NCBI RefSeq assembly: GCF_006175985.1
Contig: NZ_SRSH01000001.1
Coordinates: 496,001-560,000 of the forward strand
DNA from: Methylotetracoccus oryzae
Lineage (GTDB): Bacteria; Pseudomonadota; Gammaproteobacteria; Methylococcales; Methylococcaceae
Reading direction: 5' to 3'
DNA: 64,000 bases
The notes beneath the pieces were generated by a model, which saw only the letters and a list, made by a program, of their open reading frames with translations, was not told where the DNA came from and did not search any database. Shown here piece by piece: positions 62,114-64,000 of the stretch (positions are counted from its first letter, which is position 1; each line of letters begins with the position of its first letter). Position numbers and translations under genes: made by a program.

Positions 62114-64000
62114 GTGAACGCCGTCGCCGAACACCATGCTCCCGCCGTCCTGATCATCGACGATTCGCCTGAAGACCGGATCGTCTACCGCTATCAGCTG
62201 GAACCGGCGTTTCGCATCCTGGAAGCGGAAAACGCCGCTGAGGGCCTCAGCCTGTGGGAGGGCTCGCGGCCCGATTGCATCCTGCTCGATTACCGTCTGC
62301 CCGACATGGACGGAATCGAAGTGCTCGACGAACTCCACGCGGCCGGTGCCTTGGGCGACTGTCCTGTCATCCTGCTGACCGGGAACGCCGACACGGAAAC
62401 GGCCGTGGCGGCGCTGAAGCACGGCGCCATCGACTTTCTCGACAAGTCCCGCGCCGAGCCCATCGCTCTGCGGCGAGCCATCGCGAATGCCATCGACAAG
62501 GCAGCGCTGGAAAAAGAGCTCCATCGACAGCGGGAATGGATCGCGGCGGTGGTGACCAGCGTCGGCAGTGGCATCATCGCCACCGATCCCAGAGGCTGCG
62601 TCAGTTTTCTGAATCGGGCGGCGGAAATCCTGACGGGATGGCCCGAGACGGAAGCCCTCGGCAAACCTTTGGCCGAGGTATTGACCCTGCTCGACGGCCA
62701 GGCCCGCATGATCGGCTTCGACCTGGAATCCGTAGCGCAGCGCAATCAGAACGCAGCGTCACGCGTCAGTATGCTGGTGGCGCGTGACGGCCGCGAAACG
62801 CCGATCGAACTCAACAGTGCGCCGATCCGCGCGAAAGGCGGCGGTATCCTGGGGGCCGTGCTGGTCATTAGCGACATCAGCAGCCAGCGCGCGGTCGAGA
62901 ACGCCCTGAGGGAGAGCGAAAAACGCTTCCGGGACATTGTCTATGCGACCGCGGACTGGGTCTGGGAAACCGATCGCGAGGGGCGCTACGCCTTTGCGTC
63001 CGACAACGTCGAAACGCTGCTCGGGTATCGACCGGAAGAAATCATCGGGCGAACCGCCTTCGACCTGATGCCGGCCGGGGAGGTCGAACGCGTCAGGTCG
63101 GTGTTCGAACAACTCGCGGTGCTGCGGGCCCCGATCCACAATCTGCCTAACCAGATGGTGCACAAGGACGGCAGCGTGCGGCACGTGCTGACGAACGGCG
63201 TGCCCATCCTGGACACCGCCGGACAGCTCATTGGCTATCGTGGCCTAGACCAGGATCTCACGGCGCGGCGTTACGCGGAACTGGAATTGGAGCGACACCG
63301 TAACCACCTCGAGGAACTGGTCGCGGAGCGGACTGCCGAGCTGGAACGGACCAATGCCGAGCTCGCCACGGCGAAGATCGCGGCCGAGGCCGCGAACGAG
63401 GCGAAAAGCGCATTCCTGGCGACCATGAGCCATGAGATTCGCACACCGATGAATGCGATCGTCGGACTCACTCACCTACTGCTGGACCGCGCGCGCGATG
63501 CGGGCGACCGGAAGCGGCTGCAGCAGATCGCGGGCGCTGCGGAACACCTGCTCGGCGTCATCAACGACATCCTGGACGTTTCGAAGATCGACTCGGGCAA
63601 GATGGTTCTCGACCGGACCGACGTCAATCTTGTCCAACTGGTGGAGGAGCGCTGCGAACTGGTGGCGGAGAGGACCCGGACCAAAGGCCTGAGCCTGAGA
63701 CGGGAGACCGACCCGCGACTGGCTGCGCTGGGGCCCTTGCTCGGTGATCCCACCCGGATTTCCCAGGTGCTCCTGAATTTTCTGGGCAATGCCGTCAAGT
63801 TCACGGACCGCGGCACTATCACTGTCCGGGCGAGGGTAGCGGAGGATCGCGCGGACGCGGTGCTGATCCGCATCGAGGTTCAGGATACCGGCATCGGCAT
63901 CGACACGCGCGACGTCGGGCGGGTCTTCGATGCGTTCGAGCAGGCCGACAAGTCCGCGACGCGGCGTTTTGGCGGCACGGGCCTGGGTCTGGCAATCAAC
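62114..64000 (+). CDS. Hybrid sensor kinase, N-terminal receiver, PAS repeats (runs off right edge)
   Basis: 629 codons are visible. Order: receiver domain (LIIDDSPEDR; phosphoacceptor Asp59 in LLDYRLPD; LLTGNAD), PAS (about 140-260), PAS/PAC (about 270-385), a coiled coil (ELELERHRNHLEELVAERTA and beyond), HisKA with His440 (FLATMSHEIRTPMNAIVG), and HATPase (GNAVKFTD, DTGIGID, FGGTGLGLA) reaching the end. No membrane segments, so it is cytoplasmic. The start is GTG 62114. Divergent from the phytochrome operon, hence possibly a downstream or parallel light-signalling component. C-terminal receivers may follow outside the window. Confidence 0.9.
   Translation, partial: MNAVAEHHAPAVLIIDDSPEDRIVYRYQLEPAFRILEAENAAEGLSLWEGSRPDCILLDYRLPDMDGIEVLDELHAAGALGDCPVILLTGNADTETAVAALKHGAIDFLDKSRAEPIALRRAIANAIDKAALEKELHRQREWIAAVVTSVGSGIIATDPRGCVSFLNRAAEILTGWPETEALGKPLAEVLTLLDGQARMIGFDLESVAQRNQNAASRVSMLVARDGRETPIELNSAPIRAKGGGILGAVLVISDISSQRAVENALRESEKRFRDIVYATADWVWETDREGRYAFASDNVETLLGYRPEEIIGRTAFDLMPAGEVERVRSVFEQLAVLRAPIHNLPNQMVHKDGSVRHVLTNGVPILDTAGQLIGYRGLDQDLTARRYAELELERHRNHLEELVAERTAELERTNAELATAKIAAEAANEAKSAFLATMSHEIRTPMNAIVGLTHLLLDRARDAGDRKRLQQIAGAAEHLLGVINDILDVSKIDSGKMVLDRTDVNLVQLVEERCELVAERTRTKGLSLRRETDPRLAALGPLLGDPTRISQVLLNFLGNAVKFTDRGTITVRARVAEDRADAVLIRIEVQDTGIGIDTRDVGRVFDAFEQADKSATRRFGGTGLGLAIN

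Overview
The window looks like the chromosome of a GC-rich gammaproteobacterium that assimilates formaldehyde, most likely a type I/X methanotroph or a related methylotroph (Methylococcaceae-like). The main reasons are adjacent genes for 3-hexulose-6-phosphate synthase and 6-phospho-3-hexuloisomerase, the two signature enzymes of the ribulose monophosphate (RuMP) cycle, with transketolase downstream, and the typical gammaproteobacterial block engB / cytochrome c4 / dsbA / endonuclease-family gene. No methane or methanol oxidation gene is in the window, so methanotrophy is inference.

Layout. 1-2355: RuMP carbon assimilation (hxlA, hxlB, tkt; minus strand) with a recognisable promoter and an RNA hairpin between hxlB and tkt. 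2493-6556: a surface protein with a C-terminal repeat, an endonuclease-family hydrolase, DsbA, cytochrome c4, EngB. 6596-15952: a PstS-type protein with an intrinsic terminator, haem A synthase, a polysaccharide flippase, a phytase-like beta-propeller protein, a symporter fused to a solute-binding domain, and a DUF3616 protein. 16220-21223: a phosphate-stress block (second PstS, OprO/P-type porin, and a divergent metallophosphoesterase-glycosyltransferase pair) whose shared intergenic region carries Pho-box-like half sites at an 11-bp period. 21272-23663: mutM, thiO and tRNA-Thr(CGT). From the tRNA to about 29.6 kb lies a foreign-looking island: a decayed hsdR, a MauG/CCP-family cytochrome with three haem motifs and a copper-radical oxidase, both visibly poorer in GC than their surroundings, with long gene-poor stretches.

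29657-36066: STAS protein with an unknown partner, GH24 muramidase, a frameshifted small secreted protein, the CsgG/DUF4810/DUF799 lipoprotein triad, a beta-carbonic-anhydrase-like protein and a Rossmann-fold protein. 36708-41691: a probable sigma-54 promoter in front of FKBP isomerase, large multicopper oxidase, second FKBP isomerase and small Cys-rich secreted protein. 41734-56057: housekeeping and envelope genes (DAHP synthase, AraC regulator with divergent amidohydrolase, MltB, SdaA, L,D-transpeptidase, M14 peptidase, MAPEG, DUF4332, transglycosylase) and an unknown Cys-rich membrane protein. 56119-61815: four overlapping genes for two bacteriophytochromes, a response regulator and a haem oxygenase that would make their biliverdin chromophore. 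A divergent hybrid sensor kinase runs off the right edge.

Most promising systems for follow-up: (a) the Pho-box-associated PlcP/glycosyltransferase lipid-remodelling module; (b) the tri-haem MauG-like protein beside a copper-radical oxidase in the island; (c) the sigma-54 FKBP-multicopper oxidase-FKBP-Cys-rich operon; (d) the tandem phytochrome operon whose second photoreceptor lacks several conserved pocket residues; (e) the symporter-binding protein fusion. All function calls come from reading translations and motifs by eye; no database search was run.
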